Numbered from the stretch's first letter, positions 44,696-53,753 are shown. The stretch is DNA of 64,000 bases from Fontivita pretiosa (GCF_050410795.1 NZ_CP191258.1:4526001-4590000); one strand, 5' to 3'. Made by a program: numbers and translations. Notes: generated by a model from the sequence alone, not told the origin.

Positions 44696-47269
44696 TCACA
44701 TTCTTCTCCGGATCGAACCTTGACGCACGCCCCGGCGGAGCAGGGCGTCGATGGTCGCAGCGATGATGATCGCTCCGCCATAAAACGCCAACTGCCAGAA
44801 CTCCGATATCCTCAGCATCGTCAGCGCCACGTTGACCACTCCCAGCAGCAGGCAGCCCAGGACCGTCCCGAGCACGCTGCCCGATCCGCCCGCGACTGCC
44901 GCGCCGCCGATCACCACCGCCGAAATCACCACCAGTTCCATCTGTGCTCCGGCGCTGTTGGGATTGATCGTGCCGAAGCGTGAGCCGAACAGGATGCCCG
45001 CCAGGCCGCAAAGCGCTCCGGTGATACCGAAGACGATCATCAGCACCCGCCGCACCGGGATTCCGCGCAGCGCCGCCGCCTGCGGATTGCTGCCGATCGC
45101 GTAGACCTGCCGGCCGGTCACGGTGTACCGCAGCAGCAGCGATCCGAGCATCGCCACCAGCAGCGCGATCCAGATGATCCACGGCACGCCGAGCGGTCCG
45201 AGCTGCGAAAGCTCGATCAACGACGTCGGGAGCTTGTCCGGATCGACCTGCCGACCCTCCGACCAGATGTAGATCACCCCGCGGAATGCGGTCATGGTGC
45301 CCAGCGTCGCGATGATCGCCGGCACGCGCAGCAGCGCGACCAGCGCGCCGTTCAACAGCCCCGCCCCAAGCCCGATGCTCACCGCGATCGCGGAGGCCGC
45401 CCAGACGGGAAACTCGTGATTTCGCACGAAGATCCCGCCCGCGATGATCGCCGCCAGTCCAAGCGTTGATCCGACGGACAGATCGATGTTGCGGGTAACG
45501 ATGACCGCGAGCTGTCCCACCGCGATGATCAGGATGAGCGGGATGTAGAGCGCGATCGTGCGGATCGTGCCGGCGGAGAAGAACCGCGGTTCGGTCAGAC
45601 CCGCGATCAAAAACGCCGCCACGACGAACAGAAAGATCCCGACTTCGCGGAAGCGGAAGACAGAGGACAAAGGATGAAGGACAGTGGATGAAGAGCCGGG
45701 GGTCCTGGCTCCTACGGCGTCATCCTGCATCCTTGTGCCTTCGTCCCTGGTGCTGGTTCCAGTGGCGGCGGCCATGACGGCTTCCTGGGTAGCCTGCTGG
45801 CGCGACAGCTCGGCTGCGATCCTTCCTTGGCGCATGACCAGCACGCGGTCGCTCATCGCCAGCACTTCGGGAAGATCCGACGAGATCATCAGGATTCCGT
45901 GGCCCTGCCGCGCAAGCTCCGCCAGCACGTGATGCACCTCGGCCTTCGCGCCCACGTCGATGCCGCGAGTCGGCTCGTCCACGATCAGCACTTTCGGCTC
46001 GGTGGCCAGCCACTTGCTGAGCACAACCTTCTGCTGGTTTCCGCCGGACAGTTCCCGCACGGGCTGCTCGACGTCTCGCAGGCGGATGCTCAGTCGCCGC
46101 CGCCAGGTTTCGGCCAGCCAGTGCTCGCGGCGGCGCGCGATCCATCCCAGCCGCGAGACTTGCCCAAGGTCCGCAAGCGACGTATTGGCCGATACGCTCA
46201 TCGGCAGCAGCAGCCCGTTCTGCTGCCGATCCTCCGGCACGTAGGCCAGCCCGTGCTCCATCGCCTGCCGTGGCGCGCCGACTGACAAGGGTTTGCCGTT
46301 GATCCGGATCGATCCGGAATCGATCGTTCTCAGCCCGAAGATGGCTTCGGCCAGTTCGGTCCTTCCCGCGCCGACCAGCCCGGCCAGCCCGACGATCTCT
46401 CCGGCGCGCACACTCAGGCTCACGTCCTGAAAGTCTGCGGCGCGGGTCAGGTTGTCCACTTGCAGCAGCGGCTGGCCGACCGTCGCCTGCGCCCGCTCAT
46501 AGAGGGCCTCCAGCGTTCGCCCGACCATCATCCGTACGATCTCGTCGGTGCTGGTCTGGCGCGCGATCCGCGTTCCGATGCACCGCCCGTCCCGCAGCAC
46601 CGTGATCCGGTCGGATACGTCGAACACCTCGGGCAGGCGGTGGCTGATGAACACGATCGCCACGCCCGAGGCTTTGAGCTGTCGCACGATCCCGAAGAGC
46701 CGATCGACCTCGCGCGGCGTCAGCGATGCCGTCGGTTCGTCCATCAGCAATACTCGAGCGTTCTGCGAAAGCGCCGCGGCCAGCTCGACCATCTGCTGGT
46801 CGGCGATGCTCAGCCCGCGGAGCCTGGCGCGTGGATCCAGATCGACCCCCAGCGCGTTGAGGTGGAATCGCGTTTGCGCATACATCGCGCCCCAGTCGAT
46901 CTGCCCCAGCCGGCCACGGGGAACCCGATGACCCAGAAACACGTTTTCCGCCACCGACAGATCGGGAAAGCTCAGCGGCTCCTGGTGAATCAGCGCGATG
47001 CCGAGCTTTCTGGCCGCCATCGGCGAGGGGATCGTCACCTCCTGCCCGTCAACGATGAGCTTTCCGGAATCGGGCCGATGCACGCCGCCGATAATCTTCA
47101 TCAGCGTGCTCTTGCCGGCGCCGTTCTCGCCGATGAGGGTATGGATTTCCCCCGGGCGGATGTCGAAGTCCACGTCGATCAGCACCGGCACGCCGGAGAA
47201 TGACTTGCCGATCGCGCTGGCTCGCACGACCGCCGCCGTGGTTGTGTTGTCCGGTTCCCGTTCGTCCAT
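44696..47269 (-). CDS. sugar ABC transporter ATPase-permease fusion protein
   Basis: A 857-residue fusion of a double ATPase (about 1-495) and a permease (about 545-855). The first ATP site has LIGENGAGKSTLMKIIGG (Walker A), LSIADQQMVELAAAL and LLMDEPTASL (Walker B); the second has the usual degenerate P-loop LVGAGRTELAEAIFG, an intact LSGGNQQKVVLSKWL and VLIVDEPTRGIDVGAKAE. After a low-complexity linker (about 495-540), permease helices begin VGIFLFVVAAFLIAGL and include the GGAAVAGGSGSVLGTVLGCL block. In relatives (RbsA plus RbsC, RhaT plus RhaP) these are separate proteins. Part of the linker is encoded by DNA with GGATGAA units like the repeats at 52778-52798. Confidence 0.9.
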   Translation of the reverse strand: MDEREPDNTTTAAVVRASAIGKSFSGVPVLIDVDFDIRPGEIHTLIGENGAGKSTLMKIIGGVHRPDSGKLIVDGQEVTIPSPMAARKLGIALIHQEPLSFPDLSVAENVFLGHRVPRGRLGQIDWGAMYAQTRFHLNALGVDLDPRARLRGLSIADQQMVELAAALSQNARVLLMDEPTASLTPREVDRLFGIVRQLKASGVAIVFISHRLPEVFDVSDRITVLRDGRCIGTRIARQTSTDEIVRMMVGRTLEALYERAQATVGQPLLQVDNLTRAADFQDVSLSVRAGEIVGLAGLVGAGRTELAEAIFGLRTIDSGSIRINGKPLSVGAPRQAMEHGLAYVPEDRQQNGLLLPMSVSANTSLADLGQVSRLGWIARRREHWLAETWRRRLSIRLRDVEQPVRELSGGNQQKVVLSKWLATEPKVLIVDEPTRGIDVGAKAEVHHVLAELARQGHGILMISSDLPEVLAMSDRVLVMRQGRIAAELSRQQATQEAVMAAATGTSTRDEGTRMQDDAVGARTPGSSSTVLHPLSSVFRFREVGIFLFVVAAFLIAGLTEPRFFSAGTIRTIALYIPLILIIAVGQLAVIVTRNIDLSVGSTLGLAAIIAGGIFVRNHEFPVWAASAIAVSIGLGAGLLNGALVALLRVPAIIATLGTMTAFRGVIYIWSEGRQVDPDKLPTSLIELSQLGPLGVPWIIWIALLVAMLGSLLLRYTVTGRQVYAIGSNPQAAALRGIPVRRVLMIVFGITGALCGLAGILFGSRFGTINPNSAGAQMELVVISAVVIGGAAVAGGSGSVLGTVLGCLLLGVVNVALTMLRISEFWQLAFYGGAIIIAATIDALLRRGVRQGSIRRRM
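45672..45692. repeat. GGATGAA heptamer units in the ATPase-permease linker
   Basis: GGATGAA occurs at 45672-45678 and 45686-45692, with GGAC spacers, in the linker-coding DNA. The following bases (AGAGCCGGG) resemble those after the triple repeat at 52778-52798 (GCACGAGCCGG). Suggests a dispersed mini-repeat. Confidence 0.45.
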
Positions 47270-47362
47270 CAGCTCTTCGTGTGATGACAGGGTGAGAAGG
47301 TGAGACGCGGCAAGGTGAGCTCGTTCATCACCTTGTCACTCTGTCATCCAGCCATGATTCCC

Positions 47363-48826
47363 TCAACACACCCGCGTCACTTCCATGCCCAGCAGGCTCC
47401 CCAGTTTCTCGATCTTCGATGCGATGTGACCCACGCCCACGGCGCAGTGATGCGCCGGACCATGCCGGTTCCACTCGTTCACGAACGCCCGGGCGCCCAG
47501 CTTGAAGCGGTAGCGGCTGTTGGTATTCCCGATCTCCAGGATCGGCCCGGGCACGGATTCTGCCTCTGCCACCAGCAGCTTCAGCCGGCCGTCCACCGTC
47601 TGCACGACGCTCAGCAGCGTCACCGGACCGTGCCTGACGCTCATCTCCACGCTCAGCCCGCGACCGACCTTGCCGTGATAGACCTTCAGCGGCCTGACTT
47701 TGGTCTTGCCTTCGGCGATGGCGATGTGCCCCGGGCCGTCGTGGCCCATCAGAACCACGTCGTCGTTGAAGTCCATCGCGTAATACTCGGTGAAGCTCCC
47801 GCCGGCGCCGAAGCTGTCCATGATCTTCATCGCCTGCGCGTTCTTGATCTCCAGCTCGCCCGCGACGGGCACGCCGCGCGCCGTCAGCAGCGAGTTGCCC
47901 AGGATGATCGAGCTGATCGCGTCCTCGTTGGCCGGGTTGCCCACGCCCATGTAGTAGTAAGCCATCGACCCGAGCTTGTGGATTTCCACCAGCCGGTCCA
48001 GCGCCACGGAAGTGCGCGCCGCGCGCTCCAGCTCCTCCTGCGAGCAATCCGGCTGCACCTCGAAGGCCTCGTAAAAGTCTTTCACTCGCTGCCTGATCTG
48101 CGCGTCGCTGACTTCCGCCCGCAGTGCCGCAAGCTCATCGACTTCGACGATCTCGACATGCCCGCCGAAGTACGCCACCTGCTGCGTCAGATCCGAATAG
48201 ATGTCCAGCATCCCGCAGTAGTAATGCCCCATGACACCCAGGCGGTTGTGCTCCATCACGTAGGCGACGCGCGCCGCATCGATCCAGTCGTCGATTTCCC
48301 GCCACGCCTGCGGATCGTTTTCCAGAATCCCCGTGACCTGATGGAAGGGGATCCGCGCGCGGTTGAAGACGTTGGCGATTTCCGGCACCGGGCACGCCTG
48401 GCAGTACGCCAGCCACTCCCCGGTCATCTTCGTCCGGTCGCCCATGCTGTTGAAGCTGGCGTAGTCGATGGCCGGTCCTGGCGCCAGATTCAGGATGATT
48501 ACTGGCACCTTGGCCCGCCGAACCACCGGCAGCACCGTGCTGGATAGCGCGTACGTCGTGACATGCAGGAAAATCAGATCGACATCCGCCTGGCGGAATT
48601 GATGCCCCGCGACCGCAGCCTTTTCGGGCGAGTCGATTAACCCAAGGTTGACCACCTCAACCCCGGGGCGCTTCAGTTTCTGCGACACGCGATGCATGTA
48701 CCCCTTGAGCCGGTCCTCCAGCCCCGCAAACTGTGGCCAGTAGGTGTCCAGCCCAATCCCGAACAGCCCGATTTTCAGCGGCGATGAGGGCAGCGAACTG
48801 GGTGCGCGATCAAAAACCGTAGCCAT
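47363..48826 (-). CDS. L-arabinose/L-fucose isomerase family protein
   Basis: A 487-residue protein of the L-arabinose isomerase / L-fucose isomerase superfamily. The ATG at 48826 has GGAGAG upstream. It opens with KIGLFGIGLDTYWPQFAGLE and has VDLIFLHVTTYALSSTVLPV and GHYYCGMLDIYSDLTQ, with AYYYMGVGNPANEDAISSII and EIKNAQAMKIMDSFGAGGSF in the C-terminal half, where metal-binding Glu/His occur in the family. I cannot separate arabinose from fucose or another sugar by eye. It is the first gene of the - strand pentose operon; no kinase or aldolase of the pathway is in the window. Confidence 0.8.
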   Translation of the reverse strand: MATVFDRAPSSLPSSPLKIGLFGIGLDTYWPQFAGLEDRLKGYMHRVSQKLKRPGVEVVNLGLIDSPEKAAVAGHQFRQADVDLIFLHVTTYALSSTVLPVVRRAKVPVIILNLAPGPAIDYASFNSMGDRTKMTGEWLAYCQACPVPEIANVFNRARIPFHQVTGILENDPQAWREIDDWIDAARVAYVMEHNRLGVMGHYYCGMLDIYSDLTQQVAYFGGHVEIVEVDELAALRAEVSDAQIRQRVKDFYEAFEVQPDCSQEELERAARTSVALDRLVEIHKLGSMAYYYMGVGNPANEDAISSIILGNSLLTARGVPVAGELEIKNAQAMKIMDSFGAGGSFTEYYAMDFNDDVVLMGHDGPGHIAIAEGKTKVRPLKVYHGKVGRGLSVEMSVRHGPVTLLSVVQTVDGRLKLLVAEAESVPGPILEIGNTNSRYRFKLGARAFVNEWNRHGPAHHCAVGVGHIASKIEKLGSLLGMEVTRVC

Positions 48827-48894
48827 GGCTGTGCTCTCCGATAGCCGGAAAGTTAGCACATGGACGGCCACAACCCAAATGGCATGGGGTTAAG

Positions 48895-50799
48895 TCACCG
48901 AACAGGCCGCCTCAGCGACCAGGCGGCGCCGACGAGCAGCCCGAGCCAAGCCGGCTCGGGGATCGTACCTGCACGGATCGCGCGCAGGGCGGCAAGGTAT
49001 CGATCGGAGAAAACCCTGACATGCTCGGCGATGATCGCGCTTGCGAGTGGACCAGCCTGATTGACATACGCATTGTCAATCAACGCATAGTCCGTCGCGT
49101 CGATCACACCCGAGTAGTCAAAGTCCCCGTTGATCCAGCCGCTCAACGTGTTGACGTACCCGTTGTCGATCAGCGAGTAGTCCGTCGCGTCGATCGAGCC
49201 ACTGAGGTCAGCATCCCCGAAGTAGGTGAACTTCACCAGCACCTCCGTGCCGACCAGGCCGCTGACACCGGCGAAATCGGTGTAGATCGGCCCGCTGCCT
49301 CCCACTTGGGCCAAATCGTTCAGCACCACACCAAGGCCATACAGGAAGCTGCCGGCGGTGGTGTTCTGGGCATTGGCCTGAGTCGAGCCGATGCCCGGCC
49401 CAAGCCAGTCGAAGTTTCCGCCGTTTTCCAGACCGGTCTTGATCTGCGCGGTGATGGTGGTGAGGCTGCCACTGCTGACGATCAGGGCGTTGTTGTTCAG
49501 GTCCAGGCGGGCGGCCGATCCGATGGACAGCGTGCTGACGACGCTGGTTGCGGCCGGGTCGTTGGCGCTGCCGCTGGCGGCGATGCGCAGCGTCCCATCG
49601 CTGACGGACAGCCCCGCTGCCCGCACATTGGGTGCCTGCACCGCCCCGGCGCCGCTCTTGCTGATCGTCGCCGTCGCGCTGCCGACGCTTATCGGTCCGG
49701 CAATGGTCAGCAGCGAATCCGCCGGAGCCACCGCCAACCGTGTATGGCCCGCCAGATGCAACGCCGTGCCGATCGTGTGGCTGCCTGATCGCACGTCGAT
49801 GGTTCCGGCGATTGCGAACATGTTGATGCTCAGCGTCCCCGAGCCGGTGATGGTGTATCCATGCGGGCTGTCAAACGTCAGCACGCCGAGGGTGCGCGCG
49901 GTGTTGAGCGTGACGGTGGCCGGGCCGGTGATCGCGCCGCCGAGAATCGCGCCGCTGCCCGCGCCGTCGGGCACGCCACTGGTCCAGTTGCCGGGCGAAT
50001 CCCAGTCCCCGCTGCCCGGCGCGCTCCAGGTCGAGCTGGGGATGTTCACGGAAAAGTCGATAGTCAGGCTGGGCCGAAGCAGTGGGTCGGGGTTCTCCCG
50101 GGTATCGAACCGCAAGGCCGTGCCGGGCGCGATCTCGTTGCCCAGAACGAACCATCCGAAATTGCCCGCAGGGGAGTCGAGCCAGGCTTGCACGTCGGCG
50201 GCGAGCTGCGCGGAGCTGATCGAGTATGGCCCCAGCGCGCTGATCGTTGCGGTGGCGGTGGGCGTTGGCGAAAAGTCCCCGCCCGCCGAAGACCAGAAGC
50301 TGGTGTTGTAGAAGCGATGGATCCACGTTGCGTCGCCCGGAGTCGACGGCGCGCCGCCTCCACCCGGATCCCCGGAGCTGGACGTGCCTTCGCCCCAGTC
50401 GGCCAGCGCGCGGCGCAGGCTGAGCTGCACCGTAGCGCCCGCCGAGCGCGAAAGGTTGAGATTGAGCGTCGCGGCGTTGACGGTGGAGCTGGGCGGAAGC
50501 TGTGAGGCGATGTCGAAGGCGAGCACGCCTCGTCGAATGCCGGCAATATTGGTGCGTCCGACGAAAAAGTGCGGTCCGGCGCCATTGCTCGTCGCGCCGG
50601 TGATGTTCTGATACAAGGTGTTGTCCTTGCTGGGTGACAGCGAGATCGTTTCCGCCGATGCCTGCGGCGTCAGCCCCGCCACAATCAGCGTGGCGTAGCG
50701 CAGGATCCGGCGGCGCGCGCGGCATCCATCCGATCGCCGCCGCGCGATCAGAACCGGTGTGCTATGCCCCCCGAAGGGGCCGACTGCGTTCGGATTCAC
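48895..50799 (-). CDS. secreted PEP-CTERM protein with DNRLRE-like domain and dockerin repeats
   Basis: A 634-residue exported protein; the GTG at 50799 follows GGAGG and AGAGG. After a signal region (to about residue 50) a DNRLRE-type domain begins (SLSPSKDNTLYQNITGATSN, GVLAFDIASQLPP, LRRALADWGEGTSSSGD) up to about 250. Beta-rich repeats follow (STWSAPGSGDWDSPGNWTSG). The region from about 455 nearly copies the 5316-7046 protein, including dockerin loops DADLSGSIDATDYS and DFDYSGVIDATDYA, and the tail IPEPAWLGLLVGAAWSL. The shared end is probably a cell-surface module; the N-terminal halves differ completely. Ligand unknown. Confidence 0.85.
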   Translation of the reverse strand: MNPNAVGPFGGHSTPVLIARRRSDGCRARRRILRYATLIVAGLTPQASAETISLSPSKDNTLYQNITGATSNGAGPHFFVGRTNIAGIRRGVLAFDIASQLPPSSTVNAATLNLNLSRSAGATVQLSLRRALADWGEGTSSSGDPGGGGAPSTPGDATWIHRFYNTSFWSSAGGDFSPTPTATATISALGPYSISSAQLAADVQAWLDSPAGNFGWFVLGNEIAPGTALRFDTRENPDPLLRPSLTIDFSVNIPSSTWSAPGSGDWDSPGNWTSGVPDGAGSGAILGGAITGPATVTLNTARTLGVLTFDSPHGYTITGSGTLSINMFAIAGTIDVRSGSHTIGTALHLAGHTRLAVAPADSLLTIAGPISVGSATATISKSGAGAVQAPNVRAAGLSVSDGTLRIAASGSANDPAATSVVSTLSIGSAARLDLNNNALIVSSGSLTTITAQIKTGLENGGNFDWLGPGIGSTQANAQNTTAGSFLYGLGVVLNDLAQVGGSGPIYTDFAGVSGLVGTEVLVKFTYFGDADLSGSIDATDYSLIDNGYVNTLSGWINGDFDYSGVIDATDYALIDNAYVNQAGPLASAIIAEHVRVFSDRYLAALRAIRAGTIPEPAWLGLLVGAAWSLRRPVR

Positions 50800-50911
50800 A
50801 AGCCTCTTTCCTCCGCGGCAAAATCAGCACGTGCTGCCCGCGACGCGACCGGGAAATGAGCCGCGCACAACCCGGCCAGGCAAACCTCGCATTTTGTCTG
50901 CACCCCACGAC

Positions 50912-52408
50912 TCAGCCTTGGCCACGCCGGCGCATTAACCCAAGCCCCACGGCTGCGATCGCCGACAGCAGCGATGGTTCGGGCACGATCCTGTAGACGA
51001 TCCCGCCGGTGCCGTTGGCCGGGGTGTTGGTCACCAGCGCATACAGCTCTCCGTTACCGTCTTCGCCAAAGCCATGAACGGTCAAACCGTTGGGCAGAAT
51101 TCCATTGGCAAACTGAGGAAGCAGGAACTCGTGGATGGTTCCCATCTCCAGATCAGCGTAGAAGAGTCGTCCATCGACGCGCGGCGGAAGGTTGCGCAGG
51201 GCCAAGTCTCCAAAGATGTACTTGCCCACCAGCTCGGGGATCGCGCTGCCGCGGTACACGAACCCGCCGGTGACCGAAATCCCGTCGCCGTGGTCGTATT
51301 CAAGTGTTCCCAGCGGGCCGGAGATCGGATCGATCAGCCCGGGTGGGCTGCCAGGGCTGTTTGGCAGGATCACGCTGCCGGTGTTGCGATCGAACAGGAA
51401 GGTGCCTTCCTTAACCGCCCAGCCGTAGTTGCCGCCTCGGATCACCCGGTTGATCTCCTCGACCGTGTTTTGTCCGACGTCGGCCAGGATCAGGTCATGA
51501 TTCCCGCCTCGGTCGAAGGCGAAGCGATAGGGGTTTCGGAAACCATAAGCGTAGATCTCCGGCGCCTGTCCGGGGCTTTGGAAGGGATTGTCCGCCGGAA
51601 TGCGATACTGCCCGTTGCTGCTGACCGGATTGGTGCTGCCGGACGTGAGCGACGGGTGCAGCGGATCGATGCGCAGCATCTTGCCCATGACGGTGGTAAG
51701 GTTTTGCGCGTTGCCGCCGGGCTCGATGTGGCTGGGGCCGACGTCGTTGGCGTTTCCCCCGTCGCCGGTGCCCAGGTACAGATACCCATCCGGGCCGTAG
51801 GCGATCGTGCCGCCGTTGTGATTGCCCGCGGTCTTGCCGAAGCTGAAGACTTCGCGGCGGGTGGTCGGATCGACCAGGTTGGGGTTGCCGGCCGACATCT
51901 TCCATTCGCTGATGACCATCTGGAAGTTGAGCGTGGCGTTGTTGGGAACGGGATAGGTCGGCGTGCCGGGCGGCTCGCTGGTGTAGGTGTACAGCGTGCG
52001 GAATCCCGGGCTGAGCGGATCGTTGAAACCGGGATGAAACGCCAGCCCGAGAAAGCCGCGTTCATCATTGGCGTTGGCGGGATTCAGCGGCGGGGAGACG
52101 CGCGATCGAAGGTCCAGCGCCGCGTCGGGCAGCAACGTCCCGTTCTGGATGACTCGCAACAGCCCGTTCTGCTCGACGACGAACAGGCGGCTGGTGTCGC
52201 CCGGCGGGCTGATCGCGTAATCCGGCGCCGCCAGTCCCGTCGCCACCGGCTCCAGAAAAATCGCGATGTTCCCACGCGGGATCGACGGCAGAACATCCTG
52301 CGACTGGGCGTGAACCAGAGTGCTCAACGATGCGATCCACAGAACCGCGGCCAGACAGACGGCAAACGCCATCCTCGCTGCGCCGCTCGCGCCGGTGCGA
52401 TGGAGCAT
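50912..52408 (-). CDS. PQQ-type soluble sugar dehydrogenase-like protein with PEP-CTERM tail
   Basis: A 498-residue exported protein; ATG with GGAGG six bases upstream. The beta-propeller family (glucose/sorbosone dehydrogenase type, Gdh-B) is visible in AIFLEPVATGLAAPDYAISP, ANDERGFLGLAFHPGFNDPL, NHNGGTIAYGPDGYLYLGTG, GDGGNANDVGPSHI, KMLRIDPLHPSL and YAYGFRNPYRFAFDRGGNHD. The His/Asp/Arg pattern for cofactor and calcium appears in AFHPGF, NHNGG and GFRNPYR. The C-terminus has VPEPSLLSAIAAVGLGLMRR. It may oxidise sugars outside the membrane, but many relatives lack known activity. The 141 bases upstream (52409-52549) hold nothing identifiable. Confidence 0.85.
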   Translation of the reverse strand: MLHRTGASGAARMAFAVCLAAVLWIASLSTLVHAQSQDVLPSIPRGNIAIFLEPVATGLAAPDYAISPPGDTSRLFVVEQNGLLRVIQNGTLLPDAALDLRSRVSPPLNPANANDERGFLGLAFHPGFNDPLSPGFRTLYTYTSEPPGTPTYPVPNNATLNFQMVISEWKMSAGNPNLVDPTTRREVFSFGKTAGNHNGGTIAYGPDGYLYLGTGDGGNANDVGPSHIEPGGNAQNLTTVMGKMLRIDPLHPSLTSGSTNPVSSNGQYRIPADNPFQSPGQAPEIYAYGFRNPYRFAFDRGGNHDLILADVGQNTVEEINRVIRGGNYGWAVKEGTFLFDRNTGSVILPNSPGSPPGLIDPISGPLGTLEYDHGDGISVTGGFVYRGSAIPELVGKYIFGDLALRNLPPRVDGRLFYADLEMGTIHEFLLPQFANGILPNGLTVHGFGEDGNGELYALVTNTPANGTGGIVYRIVPEPSLLSAIAAVGLGLMRRRGQG

Positions 52409-52549
52409 GATCCGCCTCCTTCATCTCTGAAGCGAGTACCGAGTTGTGGCTGTCACTGTGGAAAACTGTCGATGTGTCGCCGCTTATTCCCCGTTCTTGC
52501 ACAAATCTCCAGAACAGCGCGATCTGAAGGCCCGCGATCCGAGCGTGCA

Positions 52550-52768
52550 TCACTCCCCGGGGTCCGTCTGCGGCGCCTCCTGAGGCGGTGTCGTTGTCGG
52601 CGGGTTCCCCGGCGTCCAGGTTTTATCCCGCTTCGCTTCCTTCAGCGCACGGCGCAACAGGTACTCGATCTGTCCGTTCAGACTCCGCAACTCGTCGTTC
52701 GCCCAGCGCTGGACCGCCTCCAGCACTTGCGGGTCAATGCGAAGAAGAAATGCTTTACGTTGAGCCAA
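52550..52768 (-). CDS. Arc-like ribbon-helix-helix DNA-binding protein
   Basis: A 72-residue protein if read from TTG at 52768 (LAQRKAFLLRIDPQVLEAVQ); the frame is open upstream to 52834 but that stretch consists of the GGATGAA repeat and is not conserved-looking. KAFLLRIDPQVLEAVQRWAN is the ribbon strand and first helix of an Arc/MetJ fold, and ELRSLNGQIEYLLRRALKEA the second helix. The end is Pro/Thr-rich. No good ribosome-binding site precedes the TTG. It follows the SPFH gene on the same strand; the palindrome upstream of that gene is a likely binding site. Confidence 0.7.
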   Translation of the reverse strand: MAQRKAFLLRIDPQVLEAVQRWANDELRSLNGQIEYLLRRALKEAKRDKTWTPGNPPTTTPPQEAPQTDPGE

Positions 52769-52777
52769 GGAATCCAA

Positions 52778-52798
52778 GGATGAAGGATGAAGGATGAA
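52778..52798. repeat. three tandem GGATGAA heptamers
   Basis: GGATGAA occurs three times in direct succession (52778-52784, 52785-52791, 52792-52798) between the SPFH and ribbon-helix-helix genes; GAGCCGG follows. A related pair of units lies at 45672-45692. Confidence 0.85.
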
Positions 52799-52868
52799 GC
52801 ACGAGCCGGAATCCAAAATCTGGAAATGTGTCAAACCCTGCGCTTCATCCCTCCGCCTTCAGCCTTCC

Positions 52869-53732
52869 TCATTGATAGATCGTTCCCGTATTGATCACCG
52901 GCTCGGCGGCATGCTCGCCACAAAGCACGACCAGCAGATTGCTGACCATGGCCGCCTTGCGGTCCTCGTCGAACTCGATCACGTGTTTCTGCTTGAGCAT
53001 CTCCAGGGCCATGTCCACCATGCCGACGGCGCCTTCGACGATGCGTTGTCGAGCGGCGATGATGGCGCCGGCCTGCTGCCGCCGAAGCATCGCCGCCGCG
53101 ATCTCCGGCGCATACGCCAGGTGTGTGATTCGCGCCTCGATGACCTCGACCCCGGCGCGGGAGAGCCGATCCTGAATCTCCCGCTTGAGCTGTTCGGCGA
53201 TTTCGGGGGTGTTGCCGCGGAGGCTCTTGACGTCCTCCTCGTGCGCATCATAGGGGTATTGCGTCGCCAGGTTCCGCAGCGCCGCCTCCGTCTGCACGTG
53301 CACGTAATTCTGGTAATCATCCACTTCAAACGCCGCTTCCGCGGTGTCCACCACCCGCCACACGACCACCGCCGCGATCTCGATCGGGCTGCCGTGGTTG
53401 TCATTGACCTTGAGCTTGTTGCTCTCGAAGTTGCGGATGCGCACCGAAATCTTCTTCCTGGTGTAGAAGGGGTTGGCCCATTTCCACCCGGCCTGGCGGA
53501 CGGTGCCGACGTACTTGCCAAAAAGCTGAAGCACTTTGGCTTCATTTGGATTGACGATGAACAGCCCGGCAAACAGGAACAGATCGATCACCCCGAGGAT
53601 GATCAGCGTGACCGCGATGGGTTTGGAGTCGTGCCACCAGTACAACCCCAGACCCAGCAACACTGCCACGATAAAGAGGATGGAGAACGCCACGAACCCC
53701 GACGCCACGGCCAGTTCTCGTTCGCGGATCAT
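52869..53732 (-). CDS. SPFH/band-7 (prohibitin-like) membrane protein
   Basis: A 287-residue protein with two N-terminal hydrophobic segments (about 10-30 and 40-62) and an SPFH domain (about 60-225): NPNEAKVLQLFGKYVGTVRQ, SNKLKVNDNHGSPIEIAAVV, EVDDYQNYVHVQTEAALRNL, GVEVIEARITHLAYAPEI. The C-terminal helix AMLRRQQAGAIIAARQRIVE is a coiled-coil typical of the family. AAGGAG lies five bases before the ATG. Such proteins form membrane scaffolds; their partnering with a small Arc-like protein is recurrent. A 16-bp palindrome upstream overlaps the promoter region. Confidence 0.88.
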   Translation of the reverse strand: MIRERELAVASGFVAFSILFIVAVLLGLGLYWWHDSKPIAVTLIILGVIDLFLFAGLFIVNPNEAKVLQLFGKYVGTVRQAGWKWANPFYTRKKISVRIRNFESNKLKVNDNHGSPIEIAAVVVWRVVDTAEAAFEVDDYQNYVHVQTEAALRNLATQYPYDAHEEDVKSLRGNTPEIAEQLKREIQDRLSRAGVEVIEARITHLAYAPEIAAAMLRRQQAGAIIAARQRIVEGAVGMVDMALEMLKQKHVIEFDEDRKAAMVSNLLVVLCGEHAAEPVINTGTIYQ

Positions 53733-53753
53733 GAAAGCTCCTTGCTTGTTATC

